From NCBI GenBank assembly GCA_002914845.1, contig JXTC01000005.1, positions 2,106,362 through 2,170,361 of the forward strand: a DNA stretch of 64,000 bases. The letters are read 5' to 3'. The position numbers and the translations under genes were made by a program. This stretch comes from Trema orientale. Lineage: Eukaryota; Streptophyta; Magnoliopsida; Rosales; Cannabaceae. Shown one piece after another: positions 1 to 11,850 of the stretch (position 1 is its first letter; every line of letters begins with the position of its first letter). Under the pieces are notes generated by a model. It saw only the letters and a list, made by a program, of their open reading frames with translations, was not told the DNA's origin and did not search any database.

Positions 1-1940
1 CTCGTAGGATTGGCACAAGCCCTTTGGGTAAAGATGCATTTTGAACTTCCAAAACAATTCATGCCCTTTTGTTGGTAACTTTTATTCCGGTATTTCTCAT
101 CACGTATTTATTATTGCTTTTTTCTGCGTCAGATCTTCCTCCTCAGACCTAAAGCAACCAGCTCCGAAGCTGTGTCTTTACTAAGGAAACCAGAGTTTGT
201 TCACAATTCATGAGATTGTTCAGGCTGCCATGTATGACTGAGATGAAAGTCCTTATAGAATATCCATATCTGGTCAAAGAAGCTGTCATTCAAAGTTAGA
301 AGGTTTGTCTGACGTGTCATTCCCCTTGACAAGGTTCAAAAGAAATCACACTGAAGTTTTATCCTTTCTACCTTGTGCTCAGATTCCAAAACATGGTGTG
401 GATAAGCAGGCTGTGATGTTTTCTCCACCCTTGGATATGGTGGGATTTTACAAATACGTCAATGGTTTCTGAAGACAAAGATGCATCTTTTGTTCAAATT
501 GTTGTTAATGCAAGGTAATAAATCACCTCTGAAACATGGAGTTTTGTACGATGATAATGCCTTCTCCTAGGAGAAGAATTATGTCCTTTGATGGGACTCC
601 TTCAATGGGAATAGTTTCAATCAGTGAGCATTCAATTGTATGGAAAAATTTAACAAGTGGTCGGGACCTTGGTGGGAGAAGTGTTGAGGCAAACATTCCC
701 TTGAGCAGTGTGATTTGCACCGTGGCAAGTTCAAACATTTCCTTATTCTAGTTCGGCCTATGGAAGCATAGCTGATATGCAGAAAGTGATATTGATACCG
801 ATGGTTCTAATAATATGTAAAGGTTGGTGAATGCTTGATTTATTGGAGAAAATGAAAAAGGATCTTTGTCCAGCTGGTGTGGAAGAGCCATTTTGCTGGA
901 AAGCATATAACTATACTAAGGTATTAACGCATTAAGTTGAGCATCTTGTATTTAAATCACTCTGCTTAAGCCAGTTTTTGGTCATATGCTTAGGAATATC
1001 TAAAAGTCGAGTTGGATACTATTCCAAATGATATGACAAATGCTTCCTGTGTTTAGTTTGTTCGAGAGAAAGCATTAGGAATCAACCAATTAATGCTTAT
1101 CAGGCAACGCCTTGAATCCGTCGCTTCGCTCATTTTTCATGTACACATTTCTTGTTTTTAATGAGATGCATCTGGAGAAAGCTATTTTCAGACAAAAAGT
1201 TGGTATTAGGAAATGGCTCAGTAGTTTTTGTTGCATCTTAGATAAAGAATTAGCTTTATTAATAACAGGGATTTTTCATACTTATCATAGGTATCGCTAG
1301 AAGTAGTCCGGGCTGCATTATCTGGAATAGCAATTGATCCGAAATCTGTAAGTTGACCCTCTAGTTTCTAATCAAGGTTTTGTGTCTACGTGGTCTTTTG
1401 AAACTGCCAAATATCGATTGTTTTCTTGCTCTTTATAACTATTTGTGCTATGTGCAGTTAAGTAATTATCCAGCTGTTAAACCACCCGTGGAGTTATCAA
1501 CCCAAGCGGGTCTTTTTTGTTTGTTTATTATATTCAATAACTCTTTAACTTGCTCGATTCGTAAGCATTGTAGAGCAGTCATATGATCTGTGAATGCCTC
1601 AGTTTCTTATCTATTGATATGGACATAATTAACTAGTTTGATGTGCATGCATTGAGATGTCTTTTTAATCACCTTTTTTATTTCAAAATCTTCCATTAAG
1701 TTGATCTATCGTTTATGATCCTTGTAGATAGCTGAATTCTCAAGCTCTTTCGGCAAGTTTCAATAGAATAGACTTAACTTTTTAAATATATACTTCCAGA
1801 TCCAGCGTATTCACTCTATTCTTGACCAACAGGTTATTACTTCTGGAGATTATATTCCATGGAATACATTAGGTCCATGTCCATCAGCAGTTGTAGCAAA
1901 AGTAATGGATATGGTTATCGAGGAACACAGAAACAGATGA
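1..1940 (+). pseudogene. AP5M: AP-5 complex subunit mu, decayed 3' part of gene
   Basis: Remnant of the mu subunit of the AP-5 adaptor complex, a late-endosomal trafficking coat. Translated pieces follow the family in order. The mu-homology domain (about 137-751) includes DVSFPL, a PCAQIPKHGVDKQ-like stretch, MPSPRRRIMSFDGTPS and SVEAN. Then come EEPFCWKAYNY (exon ending 920), LSGIAIDPKS (1291-1347), YPAVKPPVELSTQ (from 1458) and TSGDYIPWNTLG (from about 1833). Splice-like GT/AG sites flank the later pieces, so introns are kept and this is not a retrocopy. The domain is broken: stops at 182-184 and 239-241, a stop after VNGF near 470, and a frame change between the pieces starting at 462 and 536. 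The later exons look open. The window begins inside the gene. The family match is from memory of its conserved motifs; pseudogene status rests on the visible stops. Confidence 0.72.
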
Positions 1941-2706
1941 ATTCAGTGGCAGATATGTTTTCAATGGTAGGCAGAGGCCAAGTTCTCACACCCTTGTCTT
2001 TTTGGCCTTCCAAATGTTCCAAATAATTAGCACTCTTATTTGCCACATGACATATGCTTCAGCGCTTAGTTTTTTTAAATAAGCATCGCCCTCTTTTCCA
2101 AAGACCAATAATTTCTCATGTTTATAAATAAACCATATTGTCTTCAAAGGCAGAAACAGATGACCATCCCATCTTGACAAAAAAGTTCTTTTTGCTTAAA
2201 TATTGCCAACATGGTTTATTGCCCGCTTATCTTCATCTTGATGTTGCCACGGTGGTCTCCAGTTGTCCCAAAATAAAGAAGTTAAGTTGCATGTTGAGAA
2301 GTGAAAAGTCAGCCAGAGGACCAAAACGAAGCCAGGCTCCATTATTTCCTTATCTCTGCGTTGACCTTATATATGTAACTCTTTGCGCACACTGGATTTT
2401 CTGCTGTTACAAGCCTGACCACACAACCAAACTTGGCACTTTCAAGAAACTCTTGTAATCTTTTCTTTAATCTTGTTTTTTAATTTATTTTGTTGTATTT
2501 ACCTGTTCGGTTTACTTGAGTTTTTTAGTATCCTCCTGAAGTACTCAGAGTCTTTTATTATTATTATTGTGGTACATAACTATAGAAATGTTTTGAATCG
2601 AACTCATCAAAGTTAATAGAATCTGCTGGAATATAAGAAACAAAAAACTTGTGGAAAGAAAATGAAAAAAAAATTAAAAAAAACTAGTGCATTAGTATAA
2701 AAACAA
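1941..2706. other. Intergenic, no gene seen
   Basis: AT-rich sequence after the AP-5 mu remnant. The open frame at 2138-2458 has no recognisable motif and looks like chance. Confidence 0.5.
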
Positions 2707-3062
2707 GGGATAACTGTAAAAAAATACCCTCATGGTTGGGTGTTCTGCAATTTAAACTCTGAAGTTTGGAATCTACAAAATAATATCCCGAAATTAAGAA
2801 TTTCTGAAAATTAATACCCTGGACAGATTTTTTGACCAATTTTAGGAACGAAAAAACAATAATATCCTTAATTAAAACTAGATTAATCCATATTATTCAT
2901 CTTAATTTTGAGAATATTATTGTATTTTATCAGTTAAAAATCAACACAGGGTATTAATTTTCAGAAATTTGTAATCTCAGGGTATTATTTTGCAGAATCC
3001 AAACTTTAGGGTTTAAATTGCAGAACATCCAAATATGAGGGTATTTTTTTGCAATTATTCTT
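2707..3062. mobile_element. MITE with long terminal inverted repeats
   Basis: A 356-bp element whose two ends are inverted copies over more than 100 bp; both arms carry the block AAAAAAATACCCTCA and TTCTGCAATTTAAA. It is flanked by the 8-bp direct repeat AAAAACAA at 2699-2706 and 3063-3070, as expected for a target-site duplication. No coding capacity. The length of duplication suggests hAT-like or Mutator-like mobilisation, but the flank is A-rich, so the superfamily is uncertain. Confidence 0.8.
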
Positions 3063-3389
3063 AAAAACAAAGCTCTATTTTCCTTCTGTACCAAATATTT
3101 TAACACATTTAACATGGTCAGACTTATCTTGAAACTAATTACCTTTATTCATAAACATAATCCATGTTGCCAATTGAAAGATGCTATTGCTTTGTTTTTC
3201 ATGAATGCTTGCTTTTAATTAACAAACATGATCAAAACAGAGGGCGGAAATATTTTATTCCTTTTTATTTATTATTTTTTCCCTGCCATTTGATATACCT
3301 TAGTTTAACTTCCACCACCATTTGTCCCTATCAAAGTAAGACTTAAGACATGGACTAATAATAATCTCTGCAAAGAAACTTGAAGTTGT

Positions 3390-6300
3390 TGTTGAGTAAA
3401 ATATGAACACAAGTGCACGTATCGCAAACAAGTAAAGTGTAAGTATGAGTATCGTTCCCACGAGAACTGTGCTTATTAAGTACCAAAATTATTCTAACTC
3501 TAATTTTATTTAAAAGCAAATCAAAAGGAATAATTTAACAAAAATAAATCTAATAACTAAATAAAAAGAAAAGCAAAACAAAATAATAAATAGGATAATC
3601 AAGAAGCTAAAGACTTAGGATTTCCGATTCACCTAGATTAATCTATCGAAATTATTCAATCCAATCAATTATTATTCACTCCCTATGCTAACACTGAATT
3701 TCTCTATTATATCCATTAATCTTTCTCAAAAATTAATAAACATATTTCAATAGACGAGTTCTAACATCTCTGTGTAAACTATGAACCTATCAAAACTCAT
3801 TAAGTACAAGAAATTCATAGTATTGCACAAGTTTCATGGATATCTCTATCTTACAATAATCTCACGTCATATTAATCAAGACAAATTCAATCATCCCTTC
3901 TCAGATTTTAGATTAACATGCAAAAGTTGATCAGGCTCTCACAAGCATTAAGCATAGATTAATACAATTACCATAGAATGGAAATAAACATAAAATTGAA
4001 TTGGAATTGAAATAATCAAGACATCATAATCCGACTACATTGTAACCCCAGAAAATAAATTTGTCACGACCCAAACCCCGGGCCAGTGGCAGAAGAGGAA
4101 TTTCACAAGTGGAAATTCAAATTTTATTTTAGAAAATTTTAGAAACTTTAATTTTTCAGAAAAACGACAGCTAGTTTAAAACAACAGCTTCTGTAAAAGT
4201 TTATAAAAATAATTCAAATTATAAATTCCCACAGTTTGTGATCACCACTGGACATAGACTGTTGATAATAGTAATAAAACATATATATGCATCACCACTG
4301 TCATCACAAGTAGGCATAATAGATAAGATAGGCTAAATTCAAAGTATGAGCCTTAAATATTATTACAAATCCAAAGTGAGTTACTAAGTAGTTACCAACT
4401 ACTAAACTAGTAATATTCTTCTAGTCCTAGGCACTCTGCTCCGAAGTTGCCTAAGTCATACTGTATATCACCTAAGAGGGGAAAGATAAGGGGGTGAGCA
4501 TTTACATGCTCAGTAGAAATTCAATTACGTTTTTGATATGAATGCAACTTTTCAAACCTGCATGGTTAGTACCTTTCCAAAATCCAGTTATAAAACAAGT
4601 TTGCAAATGATCAAGAGTAATCACATATTCAAATTCAAAATCAAAACCAAAGTCACCATGTTGTACATATCATAAATCAACCAAGTACAAATACATATAT
4701 GAGCTCCCATCCTCTCATTACAATCCTGTAATACCTCTTGAACAGAGGTACCCAGTATCCTGACACTACCCGGAGGTGTGTCAGCAAATCCTGCGTAGGG
4801 GCCTAGGTCTCTCACCTAGCGCTACAGCAACTCGCCAGCGATCTAAATACCATGATGCTAAAACGGAACTCAAGTGTGTGATCCTATGGTAGGTACAACA
4901 TTTCACAGAGTATGCAATAACCATGCATCAAGTATATCAAGAAATCATGCTTTAAAACCCATTTGGTATTATTCTGGGATTTAAAGAAAATTGGACAGCA
5001 TAACGGCTGTATTTTCCCAAAATTTATCCTGTATAAAAATCATACAAACCAATCCCAGAACAATCCAATATATCTCAACAATTCACAAGTTCATCAAATA
5101 TCCATTCAAATCATTAAAATCTATGAAAATCGATAATTTCAAGAAATAGGTCATAATGCATAATTTAAAACAAAATAAGTTAAAAACTTGGTAATTGAAC
5201 CCCTATCTCGTCTGGATAGCTAGACTAAGCTATTTCGCTCGGAAAGTCGTTTCGGGATCCCGTGAGCTCGCTTTGAGGGGGTGACTTTCCAAACGAAGCC
5301 TCAAATTGCGAAATAGAGGTCACCACTGAATTCAAAACACCTAAAAATATTGGGTTAGACATATAACTCGATTAATTTAGGCCCCGGACCCGTGGTATGC
5401 AAATCGAGGCGAAATCCCGAGCCTCGTGTCTCGGATTTCGTGCCAACTTAAAACCTATTGATGTTTTATATCAAAACTCGTCTCTTGACCTTACTTAGTC
5501 CAATCCCGAAGTCCAATTTCAGTTTCGAGGCCTTTAGCTCAAATTTGGGCTTAATTAGAAACTAATTAGAAAATTTACAAAAATACCATTTTCTGAAAAT
5601 ATTTAGATAACGTCACAAATTTCAGATAAGTTTTTCTCTCAATCCTTACATCTAATTTCTACAAATCTACCACTCTTTCTTCTATCTTAAACCACATTTC
5701 CATCCCTCAAAGTTTCATGAGCATTGGATGAACATAACAAAATAATTGTACAAATACCAATTTTTCGTGACGAAAATGCCACAAAAACTTTAAAACGCTC
5801 ATCGGAGCTTTTTGGCTGGAAATTGATGGTGGTGGAGGGTGAACCCAGGTAGGAGGAAGCTTGGGCTTCGATTTGGTGGCGGTGGGTGGTGGCCACGGTG
5901 GCCGAAATGGCGAAAATCCACCGCGAAATGTCGCGGTTTAGGTGCGACTTCTCGCGCCGTTTGTCGTAGCTGGGCGGCGCGACTGCCGGCAATGGTGGCT
6001 AACATGGGTTCGTCCGGCTAGGGGGAGGTGGGTGGCCAGAGCTCAGGCGATGGGTCAGCTCTGGTGGCCGGCGATTTGGAGGAAGAAGAAAGAAAGTCGA
6101 AAATGAAGAAGAAGAAGAAGAAAAAGAAGAAAAGAGGGGGAGAGAGAGAGAACATGAAAACGGGGGAGAAATAGGGATTTGGAGACCATTTGGGGTTTTT
6201 GTGACATGTGTCACTTAATAGGCTGATAACCTAACTTCTCAAAATTGTACTTTAACCCCAATTTTCGAATTTTTATTTCAATTTGGTCCTTAAAATTCAA

Positions 6301-7062
6301 ATTTGACCCCAAACTCAAATATTCTTCCACTTTGATCCTTACTTCAAATTAAATTAAATTTCAGCCTTTTTTTTCAATTTATGAAAAGTCCATAATGCCC
6401 TTAATAAAATTCAAGGTTTTTACAAAATTAGTTCATGATATAGAGAAAACAAACTCTAAACATGATTCTAGACATGGAAAAGAAAGAACAAAGAAGAGTA
6501 GAAAAAGCTAGAAGTCAAATCAATGGCGTTCCATCTCCGGGTTGCCAATTGCTCCGCCTTCAATCCTTCACTCTCGCTTTCTTCCTTATTTTCTGAGTTG
6601 TTTTTGGCCTGAGAATCTCTCAAATAAATCTAGAAAAGACCTATGTATAGGCTAGGAGGCGGCCACCACCAAAACTAGGCAAAAGGCGTCTTAAGATGAT
6701 TTTTATAAAGTTTCCCACAGAGTGACGCCGGGGCATCGGTTGTATGGCGCTGGGGCACCACTCTTGCTGTCCATTATTTCTTTTGAGCCCGAACTAGCGC
6801 CATTTCCTCTGGTCCTCACTAACTTCATCTTATTTTGAGTCTTTTAAGCACTCTAGTACCAATGACAAGCACCAAGGCACTCCCTTCTCTTTTTAACTTG
6901 CCATAAATCATGTCATTATCACCAAATACCAACAATTATACTAAAATTATCTAACCTACAATCAAAATATCAAAAACACAAATAAAATTCCTAAAAATCT
7001 CAAGAATCCACCAAATATCTAGCTTAAATGATATCTAATTTGTGAGTAAAACTCACTCATCA
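3390..7062. mobile_element. Older LTR-type element (solo LTR or LARD) hosting a nested solo LTR
   Basis: The ends are TGTTGAGT and ACTCATCA, inverted copies of each other with one mismatch, with the TG...CA termini of LTRs. The flanks are GTTGT (3385-3389) and CTTGT (7063-7067), an imperfect 5-bp target-site duplication. Without the nested insertion (4062-6424 plus one duplication copy) the element is about 1.3 kb and has no coding sequence, which fits a solo LTR. The mutated termini and flank make it older than its passenger. Orientation is unknown. Confidence 0.6.
4062..6424. mobile_element. Solo LTR of a large LTR retrotransposon
   Basis: Begins TGTCACGACC and ends GGTTTTTACA, the TG...CA pattern of an LTR. 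It is flanked by a perfect 5-bp target-site duplication AAATT at 4057-4061 and 6425-6429. It is 2363 bp long with no gag, protease, integrase or reverse-transcriptase signal inside, so it is best read as a solo LTR left by recombination between two LTRs. The length and the TGTCACGACC start resemble plant Ty3/Gypsy LTRs; that lineage assignment is inference. Open frames at 5687-6214 are low-complexity and not convincing genes. Confidence 0.8.
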
Positions 7063-7589
7063 CTTGTGATGAAATATGACACTCTCATCTCTTCTGCTCA
7101 AGAACCATTTACTCCATAATCAGTAGTGATGAAATATGACACTACTGTTTCCCAACTCGGGAAGATAATGGTAATCCAGCATTTGCAATTAAAACCTAAA
7201 GATAATTATGACGATAATTTAATAGGAACGACAGATTTTAATATTGTGATGATAGTATTATTAGTAGGCAAATTATTACTTGAGGGAAAAATTTAGTGAC
7301 ATTTTTCTAATTATTATTTATATCAAGATTTTAGTGACACCCTTAGACCAAAAATATATTGAAACCTCATATAATAAAAATAAAATGAACTACACTCCAT
7401 CAAATAGTATTAAATTGATATAAATGTCACTTTCACTATTAAATTTTCGTTTACGTTTGAACTATTTATATCAAAGCAAAAATTAGTTTCTGACAATATG
7501 GAAGTTTTCAATACTTTTTAGCTAATTTTAGCATAAATCAAGAGACTATAGTGTAAACTTTTCCTATATAAAACACTTGCTTACTTTTG
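7063..7589. other. Intergenic, AT-rich
   Basis: No gene or clear repeat recognised. A short direct repeat containing GTGATGAAATATGACACT occurs near 7066 and 7126. Confidence 0.4.
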
Positions 7590-7934
7590 GTCAGTGAAGG
7601 GGCCTTTTGGCTTGTGATCATGATAACCGATCGAGCCACTTCAATAACCAGCAACAAGACAAAATTCATAACTAGCCCCGTAGCCCGTGACCGGGGGGGA
7701 AAAAACAAAAAGGCAGACTATATTACCAACATAGTCAATAGTTCAACGATCATAAAAGACCATAAAACTAATAGGTGCATCCAAAAGCATCACTCTCATC
7801 CAAACATACATCAACCAAGCATGCATGCATGCATTCTTTAGCTATAGTCACAAAAATGTCCCAAGTTGTAGTTTTGAGTATCATCTTTACCAAACTGGTG
7901 AGAGTAAGAGTGCTACGTCAAGTCACGTAAGTAA

Positions 7935-8770
7935 CTAACAGCTGATACAGCTCTCACGAAGTTTACGCATACTGGCCACCACATTCCAAACTGAGAGTAT
8001 CGCCACGACTGGTATCATAAGATTGTTACCAAGTGTAATGGTGGCCAGGATGTAGTCATCATACGGGTATCGCTCCCTCGGTCGTCCCTCTATGCAAAGA
8101 AGATAGCCATACGTGAATTCGTCCATCAGTTCATTTGTGTTGTACAGAGTATAGTTTGAGAAAAGCAGTACTGGAGCAACCAGACCACAAAGAGCAAGAG
8201 CTGAAAATATCAGGCTGGTTGGGTAAAACACCTCCTATACAGTACAAGATCTACCATGTTAGAACAACAGTGCATGCATGTATGGAATATAAGACATGAT
8301 AGTCTCTGAGTGACACGCATAGATAAAAATATTTATGCAGATATATGCAGAAACAAGAGGTATCTCTGACCTTGAATAAAATGGTGGAACTAACAGTTAC
8401 GAGACCGGTGAACACTAATTAATGGTTCCAGAAATCTCAAGTCCTTGCTCTTCCTGGCAGCCCAGAAGGTGTAGCTGGTCAAGCATAAAGTTGCTACCGT
8501 GGTTAATAAGAGTCCTTTTAGCACAAATTCTCCTGCAAGAAAGCGCATTTATAATCTAAGAGTTATATCAGTATGCCATAAGATTATATACTGAAAATGT
8601 AATGCAAATTTGACAATATTAATTGAGGATATGGACCATATACTGTGCAGGCAAAACCAGCTAGGAAACCGTTTGATAGAGTTAATCGTCCTAGAAGGAT
8701 GAATTTCTGGGGATGCTTTTTCTGATAGCCCGGCGAGCTCAAGAAGCACACTGCTGCTGGAAAAAGGAAA

Positions 8771-8807
<37 letters not shown>

Positions 8808-10154
8808 AAGGAATGTGTCATGGTGAATTCTACACATACATTGTCATAAACGGTGTACAAAGGAATTAGTGGCCCGACTCACTGGACCTGTGCACCGTAA
8901 TGTGGCTCGACTAGTTCCCTCAAAGAAAGTTGCTAGTGGGCATAGTCACAAGAGATCATAAATGCACCCAAGACGATTCCATTAATTGGGAGGGGAGATG
9001 CATACCTCCAGGTCCCAAGTCCTGATTGCTTGAGTCACCCCAATTGGGGTTCTAAGCAATCAAGTACATTACTGATGAAATAGCTGATTAAATAGGCAAA
9101 CATTTATGAAAAAGATGATAACAATTAACAGGGGTATACGGTGAACTCAAAGGCCTTTTTTGGGAATGAATTATGGACAACTATAATGTGTACTGGATTA
9201 GGTCATGTAATCGGCCACCACAAATCAACCAAATTCAGAAACAAATTGGCCATTAAATAAATCTTTTGCCAAATCAAAGTACCATCCAGATAATATTAAG
9301 GGAGCAAAACAACAAATCTAGATATGAATAACTGATAAAATAAGATTAAAAAAAGTTATTGTAAATTCTTTTATTGTGTTTCTTTTGGTATTGAATTATT
9401 AAAGCTACTGTCTTTCTAGCTGAAGTGTTTTTTCTTCTAATGCATAGAGATTTAAGATAATGAAAAAGGATTATAAGAACAAATTTGACATTTTTAATTT
9501 CTTATTATAATAAATAACTACCTATTAATTATTAACGAAAACGTGACACAGCAATATCCCAAACTTATGCAAAGATCAACGAAACCCAAAAGAAGCAAAT
9601 TAATTTATCCACACACACACACATATATATATCATATATTCAACGACCAAGGAAATCTGATCAAAACCTATAATTTAGAAGAAAACAAAATTAATAATGA
9701 TAGTAATACACACAATAAGCATAACCAGAACCAGCAGACAAATTCGAGAGAGATCTTTCAATTTCTTACTATATACTTTAATTTTCTTTTGTGTTTTTGT
9801 ATTCTTTTCTTTTTCTCCTGAATTTATTTAAATTTATTAAAGAGAGAAAATGGCATTAAAGTGAGTTTTTGAAACAGTACTACTCATTCATTTCAAAAAA
9901 AAAAAAAATCATTACTATTCAATAAAAATAATAAAATAATTGAAAAAAAAAAACTAGGAGTACGTGCCGGTGAGAAGATGGAGGCCGAGATAGGCAGGGA
10001 GGTCCAGAGAGCCAAAGGGAGTGTAGTTGGCGATGGTGGACGCTATGTAGGTGACGATAGCTAGTTGTACGGAAAGTCTACCGTACACTTTCCCTATGAA
10101 AGTCCATCGGAGCCGGACCACATCCGTCACCGACTCCAAATTCATCGTTGACAT
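7935..10154 (-). pseudogene. LIFEGUARD/BI1-like membrane protein, copy A, frameshifted
   Basis: Member of the Bax-inhibitor-motif (TMBIM/LIFEGUARD) family of multi-pass membrane proteins that suppress cell death. Exons on the minus strand: 9968-10154, 8637-8756, 8371-8532 and 7935-8234. Family marks are RLRWTFIGKVYG, SYTFWAARKSKD and YPYDDYILATITL, and the ends of exons 1 and 2 align with the family at normal spacing. Two defects are visible. Exon 3 has 4 extra bases near 8416-8421 compared with copy B (162 versus 158 nt), which throws the frame into a stop after HRSRNC. The exon 1 donor is GC, where copy B has GT. The frame after the insertion (exon 4, ending ESCISC) is otherwise open, so the lesion looks fairly recent. 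A 34-base A run (8772-8805) lies in the adjacent intron. Confidence 0.75.
8772..8805. repeat. Poly-A tract (34 bp)
   Basis: Uninterrupted A run just upstream (in gene orientation) of exon 2 of LIFEGUARD-like copy A. Copy B has only a short, interrupted A/C-rich stretch here. It extends the polypyrimidine tract before the acceptor at 8757-8758. Confidence 0.9.
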
Positions 10155-10215
10155 TATGACTCACTCAAAATCAACTTCTTCTTATTCTTCCTTTGGGTCT
10201 GATCAATCAAAATGT

Positions 10216-10230
10216 CAAACCCTATATAGC
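10216..10230 (-). promoter_or_regulatory. Possible TATA box of LIFEGUARD-like copy A
   Basis: A CTATATAG core lies about 65-75 bp upstream of the ATG at 10154 on the minus strand. The position would allow a short leader. A CT/AT dinucleotide tract (about 10290-10335) follows further upstream. Assigned by sequence only. Confidence 0.3.
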
Positions 10231-10296
10231 CCCTAGCAAGCAAGCAAGCTAGCTAGCTAGCACATTTTCTCTTTCTTTCCTCTTGGTCGTCTCTCA

Positions 10297-10334
<38 letters not shown>

Positions 10335-10844
10335 TCGTTACGTCGTAACTGTTGCTTATTGTTTCTTCCTTCTGCATGCTAATCGTCATTAAATTTAATT
10401 ACGTTGTTATTTTTAAGAAAAAACGGAAGAAGAAAAGCTTGAAACGGCGTCGTTTTATTCTACCAAGCTAATTTTTGCAAAAACGGTGCGTCGTTTCTTT
10501 TACCAAGTTGATTTTCCGAAAGCGGTGCGTTTACGAGTCTTGGTCGTCAAGACTGGCGGTACCGTAGTACTAGTGCAGTGTTCCACTACCACGCCCAATG
10601 GTACCACAACTACTACTACGTACCACCACCACTTCAATCTCCATTTTTTTTTTTCCCTCTCTTCTTCCATCTATGACGTTATTCGTTAAGTAAGGTTTTT
10701 ACAGCTTAATTTCTTTTAGATTTAGTTAAATTCGGTATATAAAAGTATGTATATAGAGCACCAATTTAATAAGTATTTTTTTTTTTACCTTGTTAAGCAT
10801 TGAATAATTGATTTTTTTTTTCAATTATTTAAATTTTGATAGCA

Positions 10845-11216
10845 ACCCTCATGCTCTTAGTCGTTTTAACACTTCCATTACGGTGCTTTTTCTTTTAGCT
10901 ATGGACTCAAACTAGTCACATTTTTTCAACAAACCTCTACCTGATTATTTGACATGATTAATTTATATTAGATTTTATTCAATCCTATTTATGTCCAACA
11001 AATTATACTCTTAATTAAATCAATTGGTATTAGTAACCTTCTGACCTTATTTCCTATATAAGCCGAAGCTAAAGTAGCTAATAATAATAATAATAATAGC
11101 TTGAACTCCAATAGTAAGAAGCCCAGGACACATGACAAAGGCACTCAGATTCCTGGATGTTGATATGATCCAATCACCCGGCACAAGACAAGATAGGAAG
11201 GGGCTAATAGTCTTAT
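10845..11216. repeat. Direct repeat, unit 1
   Basis: About 370 bp repeated at 11514-11850 in the same orientation. Shared blocks include ATTCAATCCTATTTATG, CCAACAAATT, an AAT microsatellite inside an AGCTAA...AGCTTGAA context, and GATTCCTGGATGTTGATATG. No coding motif was recognised; it looks like a local duplication of unknown sequence. Confidence 0.8.
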
Positions 11217-11513
11217 CTTGTGAGAATTGTGTTACGAAATTATATTTCCACATATTTGACAATTAATATATTGTGTTAGGCCATAATATTTCTAAGTGGA
11301 CCCTAATTAAGTGATTTATTGAGATGCTCAGAATATCTAATGGGTGTGGGTTGCAATGTGGATACTCTATTAGTCACCCAGTTATGGTTGATTGATACTC
11401 TAGTCTGACTTAACTTTTAAGGTTTTGGGCCATGCCAAATAGATCATGCGCTTTTTTTTTTTCTCGGCTAATCATTTAGTAAATATTGAGTATTTTGACC
11501 ATAGAAGACCTTT

Positions 11514-11850
11514 AACCATCATGCCCTTAGTCGTCTAATGGTTCTGCTACAGTATTCATCTTTTGGCTATGGACTTAGATTAGTCATAGTTTCTCAACAA
11601 AACCTCATTTGACATGAATGATTTGTATTAGATGTTATTCAATCCTATTTATGACCAACAAATTGTACTCTTAATTAAATCAACTGGTTTTAGTCGAAGC
11701 TAAAGTAGCCAATAATAATAATAATAATAATAGCTTGAATGCCAATAGTAAGAAGTCCAAGGCACGTGACATAGGCAATCAGATTCCTGGATGTTGATAT
11801 GATCCAATCACCAGGCACAAGACAAGATAGGAAGGGGCTAAGAGTCTTAT
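11514..11850. repeat. Direct repeat, unit 2
   Basis: Second copy of the 10845-11216 repeat, slightly shorter. The copies differ by scattered substitutions and small indels, including the count of AAT units, so the duplication is not very recent. Confidence 0.8.

Larger units (their letters stand above)
7590..10690. repeat. Tandem segmental duplication, unit 1
   Basis: Shares gene order and flanks with unit 2 (about 13685-17885). Besides the LIFEGUARD-like exons, the 3' flank (GAGCCACTTCAATA, then ACAAGACAAAATTCAT) and the 5' flank beyond the start codon (repeated AAAAACGGTGCG blocks and GGCGTCGTTTT-like motifs) are shared. The whole locus, promoter included, was therefore copied. Unit 2 is longer mainly because its first intron gained sequence, including a CACTA-like insertion. 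The boundaries are approximate. Confidence 0.75.

Noticed and set aside
5687..6214. Several frames inside the solo LTR
   Set aside because: Serine/glutamate/proline runs from GA-rich sequence inside an LTR with clear ends and duplication.
8990..9065. Possible extra exon between LIFEGUARD exons 1 and 2 (GACTTGGG...GGAG before GTATG)
   Set aside because: Copies A and B differ in length here by 5 nt and neither length fits the phases; joining exon 1 of copy A directly to exon 2 already gives the normal family spacing.
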